Positions 1 to 14,500 of a DNA stretch of 64,000 nucleotides are shown one piece after another. The notes beneath the pieces were generated by a model. It was not told where the DNA came from. It made no database searches and was given only the letters and a program-made list of their open reading frames with translations. This DNA comes from Enoplosus armatus (lineage: Eukaryota > Chordata > Actinopteri > Centrarchiformes > Enoplosidae). The number at the start of each line of letters is the position of its first letter. The stretch's first letter is position 1. The position numbers were made by a program, and so were the translations under genes. The DNA is taken from NCBI RefSeq assembly GCF_043641665.1, contig NC_092197.1, positions 13,026,148 to 13,090,147 of the forward strand. Reading direction: 5' to 3'.

Positions 1-2937
1 CACTATAATCCTAACCTTGTGCTGTCTGGGGGACTGGTGGCTTTCCATCCAGTGATGCCTGTTTCATCTGTGTGGAATGGATGTGTTTATGGGGCGATAA
101 ACATTGACACATGACAGACAGATAATGAAAGAGATCATAAAGCGAAACCATGTCAAGAGGCAGATGAAATGTAAAATAACCAATTTATGTATGCTGGAGA
201 TTTCCCCCAGGATCTATCAAACCCTCCACGTCAGCCCTGTCCCTGTCAGTACAGATTAGTTTGCTTTCACAGTAGGCCTGCAGAGTGCAAAAGGGGTGGC
301 GGGACAGAGGGTGAAAAAACTGCAAGAGAAATTATTGCAGTTCTTCTCCCAAATTGCCTTTTTGGTCCATCTCTTCTTCAATATTTTCTGAAATAACCCC
401 CACCCCTCTCTCTTTTTTTTTTTTTTGTTGCTGCTGCATCTTGCCTCTCTCAGCTGCCTACTGGTCTATTTTCTTTCTTTCTCTGTGCCATATTTTCCCT
501 ATATTCCTCTCAAACGGTGTGTGAAATGAGAGGATTCGGGCCTCCTGCATGAAACAGATGTGGCTCCACGCATCAACCAATCAAAGGGCAGTGTTGCCAC
601 TCAGCTGCACATCGTAGCAAAAGCCAATCAGAGCCTAAAAAGGCAGCCGAGAAAACACAGGCATCTCCCGGAAAATTGGAGATATTAACATGGTGCAAAA
701 CCTTGAGCTTGTCTTTTAAGAGTTGAATCTAAGTCAGATCATGAGCAGAGAGGCGATGGTAAAGCAATCAGTGAGCTTGTTATAACCACATGACCAACAT
801 CATCAGGTAAAATTGTATGTATTACGTGTAAATTAGTCTTGTAGTAGTATTTAAATTCCTCACACTGTCTCAACAGCAGGTTTTCGGAAAGAAGTATGAT
901 AAAAGTGGCTATTTTCTTCCCTTCAGCATACTGTTTCAGAAATACACTGCTTATCACATAGCAACAGGGTGCCTGAATGTATGTAAATTGATCTCAGGAA
1001 GAAAAACACAACATATCAAGGGAATGTTTCAACTGTCTCGTCAAAATGTAAACCTCAAATAGAAAGGGCGAAAGCCTTACCCATCAAACACTGATGTGTT
1101 TCCACAAACATAAACTAGTCTCCTAAGTATTCTGTTGATATGCAACTAAACGTAAATGCAGTCCACATGTACACACAGCGTCTGTACACGTGTCTGCAAG
1201 ACGTTCACTCTCAACATTTGTTTTCTCTGCAGTTTCCTCAATACAATGTTCCCGGGAACTCGGAAGTCTTGGAAGATGGGATGTGTTGCCTCTTTCAATA
1301 TTTACCAAAAACATTTTTTTACCTGAGCCAAGTGTTGTGTAGTAGCCGAGACCATACACAGGACGCACATTTCTGCTCTGTTCGCCGCTCCTGTACTCCT
1401 GTGGTTTAAGATCTGCAGTATAATAAGGCCACACTTCCTGGATTGGAATAAATGTTGCCAGTAAACATTATCCAGGTTAACAGTTTCAGTGGTTAAAAAA
1501 CGGTATCCCTCATATGGTCTCACTGCTGTGCTGTAAAGGTATGCATGAATTTGAACTGATTATAAATTGCAAAAGGAGAATACCACATCTTATTTGTATC
1601 AGATAGAAAATGCTTTTAACCTCTGAAATAAATCCAGCCTCTATAAGTGTTTACTCTTTACCTCTGAGTCAGCTGCACTGTAGTACAAGTTTAAAGAATT
1701 TGTGGAGGCGAGTGAAGTCCAAAATTTCGTTCCAAGAGATGTATTTCTTCTAGTTTCACTGGATACATAATTTCTCTGAGTGAATTCCTTGACAATCAAC
1801 GCAACGACAGCCTAAGAGCCACCCAGTGTGACCATCACCATTTAACTGCAAGCCACTAAACTGCTCTCAAGGAGCAGCTGGTGGTTACGAGCCACGCTTA
1901 AGACAGCGAATACAACGCAACATAATCAGTCACTGTATAAACACCATCTTCTATCCCCTTATTGATTTCTTTGAGCTGTAGGAGTGTTAGTAAAATTCTC
2001 CAGAGGGCTATGGTGCTCATCCTCTTATCCTGGACAATAAGATCAACTCAGTGTGACTGGCTAATCTTCCCCTTGGAGTTTAAACTCTCCACCAGAAATG
2101 ACACTTCTTTTCCTTGTTACTCACACATATACACACAGATGACAAGGGATTAGATTAAGTTGTCCTTTTTATTATTTGCCTTTCAGTCGCTGCCTGCTAC
2201 TGTTGAATCTCATGATTTTATGCTTTATGTATTGCGGCCTGAGAAGTATCTATTTGATCGCACTTGCTGGAGTTTTCTTTTATACTTCTATCTTTTAATC
2301 TCTCTTCTTGCTTTTGGCTCACTACTCCCCTCGCTTTATTCATTCCCCCTTCTTTTTTTTCTTGTTTTGAGTCTCTCAGTGTGCCATAACATTGTGGGAA
2401 CAGAGGGAATTTGGCATCACCCCTGGCCCTCCCCATTTCACTTTGATAGATATAATTGGTTGTAACATCTACACAGAGAAGGTCAAACAGAGCATCTAAA
2501 TGACTGAAAAAAAGTATTTATACCCCTGCTCATACTGAACCTCTCATGTTCTTGACTGTTACTAAGACAATGCAGTGTACAGCATTGGTCTGTGAGGTCT
2601 GAGCAGATTCTTCACTGGTCCTCTTTCTGGTACGACCAAAGAGACCGAACAACCTTCAACTTCCTAGTACTGGATGGAAATCTATCATGAAGCTGGTGTC
2701 AAAAGATGGCTTGAACTAAGTGCTAGCCACATGAAGTGTTTGACTGATCCTGTGACAATCCTGCACCTTCTTTTCCAAATAATAAAATGAAAATAAATTG
2801 ATTCACACAGTGACTCGGAAGTCCATCGGAGATCTGTGCAGTGCACAGAAGTGGTGACATTTGATTTCTGCAGAAAGTTCATGTACACTTGACCTTCAAG
2901 TGGCTCGTGGGAGAAGTTTGCCTTCAGGGCATTCAAC

Positions 2938-3062
2938 CAAAAGTTAACATTGACTTATTATTTTAACCCAAACCATGATCTTTTCCTAAACCTAACCAAG
3001 TAGTTTTGGTGCCTAAACCTAACCAAACTGCAACTGTTTCACAACATTAACCACATGTTAGA
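2938..3062 (+). mobile_element. Fragment of the AACCTAACCAAG dispersed teleost repeat
   Basis: TTTTAACCCAAACCATGATC, TTTTCCTAAACCTAACCAAG and GCCTAAACCTAACCAAAC are consecutive blocks of a repeat found in very many percomorph loci. It is not telomeric: the CCTAAC unit is not in a regular six-base array. Confidence 0.7.
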
Positions 3063-5389
3063 AAGGCTTTCAGGCAGAAAGGCCTGAGGCCTATTAATGT
3101 TTGTTTATTGACTGGCCCCTGGCCTCCTGTCATCTTGCAAAGGTGGCCCCCGGGCAAAGCAAGTTTAGTATCCCTGGACTTCAGTGTATGCTTTTGTAGA
3201 GGGTCTTGCCACTCCACATTTATTCTGCATTAGCAATGCAGGATTTTCCAACAGATTCCTTAAGGGGTGTAATGGTGAGACACCGACTACAGGCTGACAT
3301 GTTGCAACAACCATTAGAGCCAATGAGATGTAGATCCTCTTGTGGCCTCTAGCCACGGGCGTCAAAGTGTGACCTTGACTGTGTTAAAGTCGTGGTCAAA
3401 TCTTGGCAGCAATTTTGAAAATGATTGCCCACAATGGTGCATGTTTGGGGATCTGTCTGCATTTAGTGAGGTCTCTCACATTCGGGGGATTTGGTAGATG
3501 TCTGATTGTCTATTCCAAGGTTCCAACCCAAATTATGATTTTCTGTCTTGAAACTGGAAAGCTGCGGTGAGTGGTGCCTTAAACTCACTCTGAAACCCCT
3601 CTGAAACAAAGGGGCAATGTCACAGACACTACGTTCATGTTTTCCTACAGTCCATGTATGGACACATGTGGTCAACATACACAATCAAAGATTCACTACA
3701 CTGGAGTGCACAGTGTGGGCAGAATTTATGAGTACGATAGGCAATATGACAACACTGAGTGTTAATAAATCATGGCTAGTTACATGCTAATGTAATAAGC
3801 CTTCTGGCTATCATGTAAATGAAGTCGCTGTGGGGAGTAGTGCTCTGAGGAACTCTTACTTTCATTAATGTTGAGTGGCAGTGTACTTACCATGAGGTTT
3901 TGTGGCACACATATATTCTGAAGTATTTTAGCTAAACATGCCGTATATGTGCGACTAACTATTTATTATGTAAATTTGTGGCTTATTCTTACCTACAGTG
4001 TAACCCGGCCTAGCAACAATCAAAACAGGTTAAATGTACATTTCCATTACATGGCAAGAATTGCATTTATATTGGTATATTGCACAGTTCCTGATGAAAT
4101 TAAATCTAACCTGGATAAATAGAGGTTAACATAATCAATAATGCATTTATGCATTTATCTGCACTGATGCTAATGAACTGCATAATCAACCTCTCATTTG
4201 GATCCTCTTCCATTTTTTTTCTTTTAAATTTCTTTTGCCATAAGCATATTCTCAGCTGTCCTTGCCGTAAGAGGACCTCATTTACTGTAAAATGCAGAAA
4301 ACAGTGTCCTCTGGCCGCAGGTTAAAAAATTTAGATGTTCAGTGAGATCAAAATTTAAACTGATATTACTGATATTACTGGTATTTTTCTTTTAAAATTG
4401 CAAAATAAATGAAAAATGAGAAAAAACTGTTACTGGTCTTGAGATATCACAAGAGAGTTACGGCTGAAAGGAGCTTTTTGTATTTGAGAATTCAGTAAAT
4501 TATATTGAAAGGTTTTTTTCAAATCTGATTTGATATGCAGTATGTTCACATTACAAAGTGCAGCGTTCTTGCTGTAGTACTCTGTGCCTCAGATTGTTTT
4601 AGCAGCCCTCTCCTGTTTGTCCAGCCCCCTCTTTGCCACTCAGGTTCTAATGAGGTCTCCATTTCTCTTTCATTCAACTTAGACATGACAGTACTCATAT
4701 CAGTGTTGGGCGTTATGTTATGATGCTGATTGGTCATTGTTAGAAATGGTGAACTAGTGTGTGAGTGTGAGATATGAAAGTCTGACAGAGTAAATCAATA
4801 AGACAGATGCACTCATTTTTCCGTGGAAGATTCTGCAGTGTTGATCTTTTTTCTTCTTTGTGTATCATTCAAATGGTTAAATCAACTTTCAATACAATTT
4901 TTTCAAAAATATCACTAACTACTCGGCCACATTCTTGGCAGCTTGGTTTTGATTGATGTTTCACTAAAATGTACCAGAATCTTGTTTATATTTTCATGCA
5001 TCACCTATGCACTGCACTCTTTTATATGCAGCCTTTACAAAGGTATGTTACCTTGAACAAATCCACTTTCATCAGTGACACCTGCATGATTTCTGGCCAC
5101 AAATCTCCTCCTCTGCCTCTCTCTATCACACACTCGGAGGTAAGAAATGAATATATAAAACAGGCAAGAAACCCTCATGCATGTGCATGTCCCAACACAA
5201 GCCAGAGCAAACAAACAAACAAACTGCTGCCTTATTAGATTGGTGTATCTGGACAGGGTTAATAAGAATGCTGACCCCACCATGACCCCTTACTGGCCTG
5301 AACCCTTACTTCTGCTCCCTTGCCTCATTAATCTGTCAAGTAAACAGAACCCTCTCCTCCTCACGCACTGGATGAGAGAGGGATTTGGT

Positions 5390-5408
5390 GAGAGAGAGAG
5401 AGAGAGAG
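5390..5408 (+). repeat. (GA)n microsatellite
   Basis: A pure GA run following a GGATTTGGT segment. Confidence 0.85.
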
Positions 5409-5672
5409 GCACACAGACCCTTATTTTGCCATCCCTTACATTTCTCTCCATCTGGTGTTAAACACAACAGTTGAGCAGACAACTTCCTAGGGTGTTAGTC
5501 TTGTGATTTGTCTCCACTTCTCACCGACACAAACACACAAGAAATAAACTGAACAATAATTTGCAAACTCTGGTGAATATATCTGAGGCAAATTACACAT
5601 TTGCCCTTTAAATAAAAGTGTTTTCTGCCTTGTTTCCAATTTAGTGGGAGTTCTAACATGAATCTCATTCTA

Positions 5673-5974
5673 TTAGGTCAGCAACTAATGATTAATTTCA
5701 TTATCAATTCATTATTATTTTCTCGTTTAATCGATTCATTGTTTATAGTCTTTAAAATGTCAAAAAGTAGAGCATTCGGATTGCTTGATTTGCCCGAACA
5801 CAAACCAAAACCCAGAGACATTTCATTTACAATTATATATGACCAAAAAGAGCAACAAATCATCACATTTGAGAAGATGAAACTGGCAAATGTTTGACAA
5901 CATTTTGCAAATAGTGCACACAGAGAGTCGTGCGAATGACTAACCAAGTAATCGGCTAATTGATGCAGCTCTAC
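5673..5974 (+). mobile_element. hAT-like MITE with GCTGCAACTAA-type ends, copy 1
   Basis: The left end AGGTCAGCAACTAATGATTA and the right end (reverse complement GTAGAGCTGCATCAATTAGC) form diverged terminal inverted repeats. The inner part CACATTTGAGAAGATGAAAC is shared with the reversed copy at 11.4 kb. The 79-codon frame across it is transposon sequence, not a gene. Confidence 0.8.
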
Positions 5975-6879
5975 ACTCTTACCAGAGTGTTTAAAATGTT
6001 AGTGTGTGCCTGTGTGCTGGAAATCCTGCGTTCCAAGTTCTTGCAGTAATTCAAATATAAAGTACACCTCAAAGAGAGCTCTGAAGCATTAGCAGGGGCC
6101 AAGGAGTCCGCTGATGATTTATTAGAAGATGAAGTGGATCAGAGGGTCTGAGCCTAGGGTCCCAAGGCCAATAGGCCTGCCTTATCAAACACCACCAGGC
6201 TCCATGGCCAATCTCCAACTTGTCTGTGGGCAGCTCCCCACCAGCGCTAGCTTTGGTTTGCTAATAAAAGTCAGATTGAGGAACTACAGAGCTTTGTTAG
6301 CAGGAGAGGAGACTTTGCTTTCCTTTTACTTAAAATGTAATATGCTCATTTCCAACATATATAGTCAAAGAAACAGGAAAAGCTCATTTTAAAAGCGTTA
6401 CTGAATCTCGAGTTCATTTCAAATTAAAAAAAATGGGGTGAGTTTGGACTGCCAAGACACACGCAATTATGGCAGGGCTTCCCTATCTGATTGTGGCTTT
6501 CCGCTTAACTCATTACTTGACAACATGGAAAGACCATTTTATAAATGTGGCCCCTGAATGCAACAGACAGACATAATAGATAACCAAAGAACTTAACCTC
6601 CTGTTAGTTTCCAGGCGATTTCATGCATCAGTCTCGGGCTGCTTCACCTAGATTAGCCTCAGAGCCAAGGCCAGATTCACAGTCCCACAGGGCTCAATCA
6701 AGGATGTTTCACTTCACAGGCAGATATACTAGTTCACTGATAACATGCAGGTCAAGGATATGATACAATCCACAGTAAATATCTAATTCATGTCACAAGT
6801 TGTTAAGGGAGAAGTCTAGATGAAGGAGAAGGCAGAGCGTATCTCTGAGTAGGAGGATGTGGTATTATCATTCCCCCAA

Positions 6880-7240
6880 GATTAAATTAATTATATTTCA
6901 TTAGTGGCATCACTTCTGTTTTGATTTCCATTAATGACGACAGGTTCGAGGGAATAAATAAGACTTGTGTTTTTATTTAGATCATGCTAGCCTTGGGGGG
7001 CTGTTTTCTTTATGGAGCCTTTATGACTGCATAAAGCATGAGCAGGCCCAGAAACACTAGGACTCATACGCCACTCTTAATTAAATTACATACGATCAAT
7101 ATTGCATATCCATCTAACAACCACATAGTTGCCGGCCTTGGAAATCCTTTTTAATATAAAGGAGGCAGCGAGAAGAGAGCATTTCACCAATGTATTAGTG
7201 GCCCTACGAGTAAACACAGGAAAATAAGATGTCTGGATGA
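6880..7240. promoter_or_regulatory. Candidate conserved regulatory block (composition only)
   Basis: This stretch is non-repetitive and dense in TAAT/ATTA homeodomain-type cores (AAGATTAAATTAATTATA, TTCCATTAATGACGA, ACTCTTAATTAAATTACA) mixed with moderate-GC segments. This texture is typical of intronic enhancers in long developmental genes, but conservation cannot be tested here. Confidence 0.25.
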
Positions 7241-7699
7241 TAACTTAAAAGGATTATGGAATGTATTCAAACATTTTTCATACCAAATTGTATGCTACCT
7301 GTACCTGTGATAAGCCAATTGAAGAAAACAGCAGTTCACAAACATACAAAGTAGATCACCTGGAAGGGTAATTGCTTTGTCTCCTCTATCAATCATCTGT
7401 AACAATGTACTTTCAAAGGACCATTCACACGTTGAAGGATGCAGGAAAATGCATGCACAAACACACATAAATGTATCTCATCCTGTTACTCTGCATTTTT
7501 CCATCTCTTTCGTCCAACACACACGCACAGCCTAAATCTCTCCATTTCGTCAGCTGGAGTGTACTGTTTTGAGCCACTGTTAATTAAACAGATAACCGCA
7601 CAGAACTAATCAAAACTGCCACGCTTTTCAAGGCCCAAAACGAATTTAATTTCCCACTTAATCAAATACACATAAATAGGTGCATAGGTGCGCACACAC

Positions 7700-7925
7700 A
7701 CACACAGATACCCTCAGCAGGCAGGCTATTAACAGCCGTGCATCTCGCTGATGCATGGAGAGTTCCTCCATTGAAATCAGATTGCGTTGAAGGGACCTTT
7801 GATTTAACTCCGGTTGTAAATGCGATCCCACTGGTCCTGCTTGGTCTGACCATTGATTGTGTTCATTCGCCGTGTGAGTTAAGCTCGGCGCAATCAGAAA
7901 GACCCTCTGACCTCTCCCCCTGAAC
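7700..7925. promoter_or_regulatory. Candidate conserved regulatory block (composition only)
   Basis: Unusually GC-balanced and CpG-containing for the surrounding intron (CAGCCGTGCATCTCGCTGAT, CTCCGGTTGTAAATGCGATC, TTCGCCGTGTGAGTTAAGCT), open on both strands for about 60 codons. That fits slow-evolving non-coding DNA better than a gene. Confidence 0.25.
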
Positions 7926-9137
7926 TGAGGAGGACTGAGTATTGAACTCCTTTCTCATTCAATCTTCACTGACTATTGTTCTGTCAATTACTACGGACTC
8001 CTAACGACTCTCCGGAGTAAAGCTGCCTTATAGACACATATTCACTAACCCAAACAATGCACATTTGCATGGGCTCACAGTTCATGGGGTGTAGTCAAAT
8101 GTCAGCACTGAATGAACAAACCATTCTTTATTCAAATCAGATCTTGTGTATGTATTTATGCCTAAACTGTAGCTCTGCAGGCTAATTTTCCATTCACATA
8201 TTGTCAAATTACATGCACAGTTAACATATGGAATACAATCATCATATCCACCGTAGGATGACACTATTGCTCATAACAACAAATGCATATGTGAATGACA
8301 CATTTCTAATATTTCCAAATGGCAGGATTTCCATAAGAGAAGCCACATAATAACTGTGTTGCATTTTATATGAAGGGTGGAGAAAGTGAGAGAACCTGTC
8401 ACTGAGACGGGGCGAAGAAGTGATGAGAGCCGGAGAAGATTGCACCCCATACAAGGCCTCGGGCTATTATTACCATATCATGAGAACAATCAATCAAATT
8501 GGGTTAAAATGTACATGCAGTTTCAGCGCCACTTAAACAGGCATAATGAGATCATGAATACGGCACGGCTTCCATATGTGGCACAGAGTGGGCTGTTCAC
8601 ACTCCTGCGACCGCAGGTAACCTATGTATGATTGAACACGGCTTGCAGTACAGGGGCCAACACCCGTCCATGTAGTTGTTGATCCATGTTCATGCTCTGG
8701 TTCAATCAAAAGATGATTGTCTTTTACTGTTTCCCTTGTAACCCTACTAGGACTGGGCAACATGGTTGAAATTATTGCAATGTGGCGAATGTATGAGCTG
8801 TGTTGACTGTGTTGCATATTCTTGCTTTTTGCCAATGTGTATGTGTAGAGAAGCAGCTGTGACATAAGTGGCATTGTTCACATACTTGCTGGCATTCTTT
8901 GCATGAACATGGACTAAAACGTATATCTGATATAAGGCCAATGACCTGGTTCAGAATAAATAGAACTTTAGATTGTGCACATCGGTGACACTCAAAGAAG
9001 TTACTATGTTGTTAATGTTGAGATCACTGTGCCATCATGTGTTGTCATTTGAATGTGTAGTTAAAAGCAAGTATATCAGAGGCTCTTTGCATTTAATGAG
9101 ACCAGACTCCTCGAAAATCAAAACCAAGACTTTAGCT

Positions 9138-9300
9138 GTGTCCCAGTTCCATACTACATAATAACTGTAAAGTAAATGCTATATCGTAATCTTTATAACA
9201 TGCTGTTTTTGCGGTTAATCTAAAATGGTTGTGTGTGTTATTATATGTTGAGTGTTGTACTATACTTGCTCCAATTGACGTCAATCAAACTGCGACTTTT
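9138..9300 (+). mobile_element. Possible one-ended relic of the TCCCA...CATAC MITE
   Basis: GTGTCCCAGTTCCATACTAC at 9138 matches the terminal motif of the 49.9-kb element. No matching right end is visible before 9560, so this is a truncated or decayed copy. The right boundary is a guess. Confidence 0.35.
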
Positions 9301-9539
9301 GGATGCCTAAACAGCGAAATTATGATTATGACAGTGAATTATACACAGGGTACTGTGATCTATGATTAGCCTAATATTGTTATTGTCTCTTTGGAGGAGA
9401 TGATTTTGGATAAATTGATTTTAGTTTAATTTATATTAATTAATGTTATTATATATATTGATGTAGTTCCATTATAGATTGTGAAATGTCCTTTTTTGAT
9501 GGTGGGATGACTCCTTCATCTGTCTGTAATGTTCTTTGT

Positions 9540-9680
9540 TCCTCAATTTTACCTAATGAAGGTCTAAGGACCAAAACGATTGATCTCTAATAACGTTTAT
9601 TGCAAGTGAAAGGACAGTGTGCGGGACTTCTCTCTTCTCTTGCCTATGGACATTTCCTCCTACACACCTCTCTACCAGAA
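9540..9680 (+). mobile_element. Possible 3' part of a teleost DNA-transposon relic
   Basis: AATGAAGGTCTAAGGACCAA, AACGATTGATCTCTAATAAC and GACAGTGTGCGGGACTTCTC follow the layout of a common fish repeat end (TGATGAAGG...CCGAAACG...AATAAA...). It is weak and diverged. Confidence 0.3.
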
Positions 9681-11381
9681 ACTGAAGGTGTGCATGAGCC
9701 ATTACAGTCAAGGTATTTAATAAACTAATGTATTAGTTAATGTACAAAGTCAAACTTGACATGATGGTGACAAAAGACAAAAATTCAGAGGATCACCAAA
9801 GTTATTCGGATTCATCCTTTGGGGAACATGAATGAAACAGATAATGTTGATGTATCGCCCCGCTTAAAAGCACAGTTATCAATAACTCTCAGCAGGTAAT
9901 CTCACATAGCAATGAAAAAGGATATATGGTGTACCGGAAGGAACTCCTGCGTGGAGATATAACAATGATTAGCAGAGGCAATCCTATCTAACTAACGTCT
10001 TTATGGACTACTTAAATGGGAATTGTGGCTTTCTTCTTTGCCTGGCATACTGCAGAATATGCTAATCATTTCAGTCTAAAACAAGCTTGGGGTTTCCATT
10101 CCCCTCATTGATGCTTGCTTCCTCTGCTTCACAGAAAGACCCTCAGAGGCTCATGTCACCTCCCTCAGCAGATGGCTGGGGCAAACACAGAATGACAAGC
10201 CTCGATTTCACTGATGCTTAAAACATGATTTCAACAACTGCTGGAAAACAATTTGAATCTTTAACCTATTTTCACACCGGAGCTTGCACACTGAGTATAC
10301 TTTCCTCATCAAAGGCTCAGCAGAACTCTGAGACTTTTCATGCAACTTCCCTGCAAGATTTGTTGCCTTTTTTTCAAATCCTAACCCTAAAATACATTTC
10401 ACTACAGCTGCAATAAGTGCAAACATGATGAAACACACACTGTAAAGCACACGTTGCTGGCTCAAATATAATTCCATTTATCCCGGTGTCTTGTTGCGTT
10501 GTCACTCAGACTTAAGACTATGGTGTTGTTTTTAGATAGCGGCCCTAAGAACTTTGGTTTACAGGCTTGCATCATTGTGTAGGTGTTGTAAGGCTGTCTT
10601 GTCAGTCTTTTAGAGTAAGCCCTACTCCCACTCGCTCACAGCGGGAGTCCTCTCTAGCAACGGCAGACAAATTGAATGATCCCAGAGTCTTTGAAGGTGA
10701 AAAGATGCTGGAGGGTTCTATTTGTTCAATTGTTTGTTTGTTTGTGTGCGTGTGTGTCAGACAGTACATGAGCATTTGTGTACGCACACAGACGGGACTC
10801 GGTTAATGTTCACAGTATGAAAAACACATTTTACATGTCAGTAACGTCTGAATAAGCTTCAGACATTTACTGTCAATAAACAAAGATTTATTCATTAATT
10901 TATTCATTTGTTCTGCCTTCATAAGAGCACTGCATTAATGTGTCACAATAAAGTAATATCAACAAACCATGATTTACTGCAAATGACCAAATTTAAGGTG
11001 CAGAGGAGATTTGTCCCATGTCAGATCGGTCAATAAAAATATGTTTTCAATCATTTAATCTATTTTATTTAATTTTTTACGCTGTGGTGTGAGGCCGTCA
11101 TCAGACAATCAGTCTCCGTCACTAAATTTGAAACTTTCATCATTGTCAACTGCTCACAGGTTATCCAGCAAAAAGTCCACACGCGAGCAGGGAAGATATA
11201 AATGAGAGTCATAACCATAACATCTTGTCATTTTGTTTTACAATGCTTTCATAATATCATATATAGATGTCTGCTGCCTGTGACGAATGATGAAACTGGT
11301 GAGTAAAGTAGGGAGTTCATAAGGGAGAATCATTGGCGAGTGTCCATCGCACTCACAAAGGTCATTAATTAAGCCGTCATA

Positions 11382-11580
11382 TTAGAGCTGAAACATTTAG
11401 TCAATTAATCGATTAGCTGATTGATGGAAAATTAAACACTTTGATAATTGATTAATCATATAATTTTTCAAGCAAACATCCCAGAGTTTCATCTTCTCAA
11501 ATATGAGGATTTGCTGCTTGTCTTTGTCATATAGGACAGTAAACTGAATGCCTTTGGGTATTGGACTGATGGTCGGGAAA
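11382..11580 (-). mobile_element. hAT-like MITE, copy 2 (reversed, truncated)
   Basis: It opens with TTAGAGCTGAAACATTTAGT and AATTAATCGATTAGCTGATT, then CATCTTCTCAAATATGAGGA, the reverse complement of the inner block of the 5.7-kb copy. The far end, after GGTCGGGAAA, is missing. Confidence 0.75.
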
Positions 11581-14500
11581 TACAGATGACTAAATAAAGA
11601 ATAAAATGAGGAATAAGGAATGTGAAGCTTCCATGTCTGTCAGAAGCTTTATTGCTCTTGAAGTCAGCACGTCCCTCCCCTCCCTCCCGGTGCACGTGTT
11701 AATTTGATGGAGTGAGCAGATTGAGAAATGTTGGCCATTAGATTCGGTTTACTTTAATTAGTTGTTAGATGCCACGCCTCACCTCCTGCAATTACAAATC
11801 GAACTCCCATCGCAGCCTGGAAAAGCCACTGATTGACGCATAAAGTATTGGGCCACAGAGCTGCTACTTCAGTAACAAAAACCCTCATTTGTTCGCTTTT
11901 TCTCAACTCTTCCACTCAATCAAACAGGAACTCCAAATTGTGTTAGCTTTCATTAAAAAGGAATAATGGAGCCAGAAGCAGCTTGGGTACCTGACATGCA
12001 TGGCTGATGACTCTCTTTTTGAGTTTGCAATGGATGGTCCTATAGGAACATTACTGTCAACTCCATTTACATGGAGGAACATACCCACTGCACTCACATC
12101 TACATGAGCAGACACAGAGGTAAACATATATACATGATTCCTGTGTATGTGTGCGGATTCCCATGCTTAATTATCCCAACAGCTGACAGGGATTTTGAGT
12201 TCAATAGCACTTGCGGCAAAAGGAATCTGAATGAGCTTGATAATGAGGAGAAGCAGTGGCTCACTCCATGGTAACAGAGAGCAGTGAGGACACAGAAACT
12301 GTGGACTATGTGGACTGGCTGGTGAAGGACAACTCTTAGCATTTCAGGGTCCTAATACATCTTCATAACAGAGCAGGCAGTGTTGTCTGGTGACCATTGT
12401 GCCACTTTGATCTTGCATCAGCTTTATTACAGCCTGAAGACTTGCACAGTCATGCACATAGTAGCCTATTTGTGGCTGCTCAACATGGACTCTCTCGTGT
12501 TACAGAAACTGGATAGGTTGGTGTCTTTTCGTTCAGTTTACTTTTCACAAGAGGGTTATGTCATTTCTTGAGAGGGGCTGTGATGTGCCATAATAGCTCA
12601 GTGCACAAAACATGCTGCCATGCTTGGATAAACATGAGTCATTTTGTATATCTGTTAAAATAATGAAAGCCCACAGCCTGTATTTATGTAAAAAATGTGT
12701 AACTGTGTTGATAAGACATTTTCTGTACAGTTGGGATCAGGTCCGGCTCACTATAGGATTTTCTTATCTTATACACTACCCACTCTGCAATCCTTGCCGT
12801 CTGCATACAGATGCCCTCAAATACAAAATGCTGACCACAGCATTCTGTGACACAGATGATAAAAAAAAAACTGCTGGATTGGTTTCTCAAGTGCTTCTTT
12901 TGAGCACAATGAAGAGTGATGCTAACAAAATCCAAAACATTTTCAGAGTGAGTGTAGATTTACATGCTGGGCTCACTTTATCTACATGTACACAATTCAT
13001 TTACAGCATGGCATTGACACCCAAACAGCTAAAGATGTAATCCATTCCCATGCAGGCTTCCATACATACTGCACCTAAATCAGCATTTGTCAGAATAGTG
13101 AGTGTGGTTTCTGTAGTTTGCATAAAGAAACTGTTGCCCGGAGACAGTTGCTAGAGAGGCAGAGAAAATGTACACATTCACATACATAAACAAAACCATA
13201 TATTTTGTATATATACATATTGGTTAAAGGTGAACATTAGCTGTAAATGTTAAAGAGATAGCCCAAGAGGCTACTTTCTCTACCTTAATTAGAGTCATAT
13301 TAGAAAACAAATACAATATCACAATTATGATGGTTTTGTCTAATTGAAGCATTCAGAGACTGTAGTTACATTAAAAACAGCAATCTGTTGGTCTGTCTGA
13401 CGCAGTTTCTACGATATTTTCTTCTTTTGGATAAAGCAACATACATTTATTTAAGTATTAAAGCATGCACTTCCTGACTTTTTTCATTAATTTGGCTTTT
13501 ATTGTCCAGCATGTGTAAATGCTTCACATACTGTAAGAGGGGCGGTCGAACGGACTTCATCATTTTGTGCTCTTCTGTACTACCACTCCTGTCATTTATT
13601 GCTCTTTTCACACCTCAACTCTCAGCAGACCTCAGTTTCTCCAGAGCTCAGAGGATCAGTGCAGCGAACATATGGCTGTTAAAGTAACTGGACTGCAGTT
13701 CTGAAGCAGACACCTCTGGGACATGACTACGTGTACTCTGACCTCCCCTAAGTGGTGATTATGTAGAGACATTTGGGTGTAGTTTGTGCACAGTTCCATT
13801 AAAGGATACATCGTTACAATGAGATACAACTGTGTCTCTAAATCTGAATGTCCACAGTCGATACTCGCCTCTCCTGATTGGCCGTTGGGGGTTTTGTCAT
13901 AAAGCCGGTCTGAGTCATTCTGTCACCTGGCGGTCACACTATTGGCTGTAATGTCGCACTTTCTATCACGAGCCAGAGGAGACGCATCCTTGTGTTTATC
14001 TTTCAGGTTCTGGCAGTGATGCTGTTTTAATAGTTGGAAAAGTGAGCTTCAATAGACATTAGGAGAAATGTAATGTTTCAGGGCCCTTGTCTTTTCAAAC
14101 GCCTTGGCTTCCATCTCCACATATTTCCATTACACCCATTCAAATCTGGCTAATGAAGATCTTTTTGCACTTAACCTGACTGATGGGATATCTCATTTAC
14201 CCACAGGCCAGCAGTTGAATAAAATGAGTATGGACCTATTACTGGTGAGTAGGAGAAAGTATGTCAAAAAGGAAACCCTTACAAGAACCAGGGAGCTAAA
14301 GTAAATTAATTTAGAAAATACTTTCAAGGCTTTAAGACTTAATTCAACAAATCTTACTCTGTTGTAGCCCCAAATCCAAATGTTACAAGATATTTTTTTT
14401 TTGTCTACTGTTGTCTGGAAAATATCTACAGAGAATCGACTGAGCCCACCAGCTCAAAGCTTGACCAACCACAGAGCTACAATAGATGATGTGACCGGGC

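Noticed and set aside
2938..3062. CCTAAC-type motifs, considered as interstitial telomere sequence
   Set aside because: The units are not in a regular TTAGGG/CCCTAA array; they match a dispersed teleost repeat instead.
8747..8930. Possible GGACTGGGCAACATGG-headed MITE relic
   Set aside because: Only about 15 bases resemble a familiar repeat end, and no second end is visible.
12612..13040. 142-codon plus-strand frame
   Set aside because: Intron-like composition and no domain; interrupted by a poly(A) run; no neighbouring exon signals.
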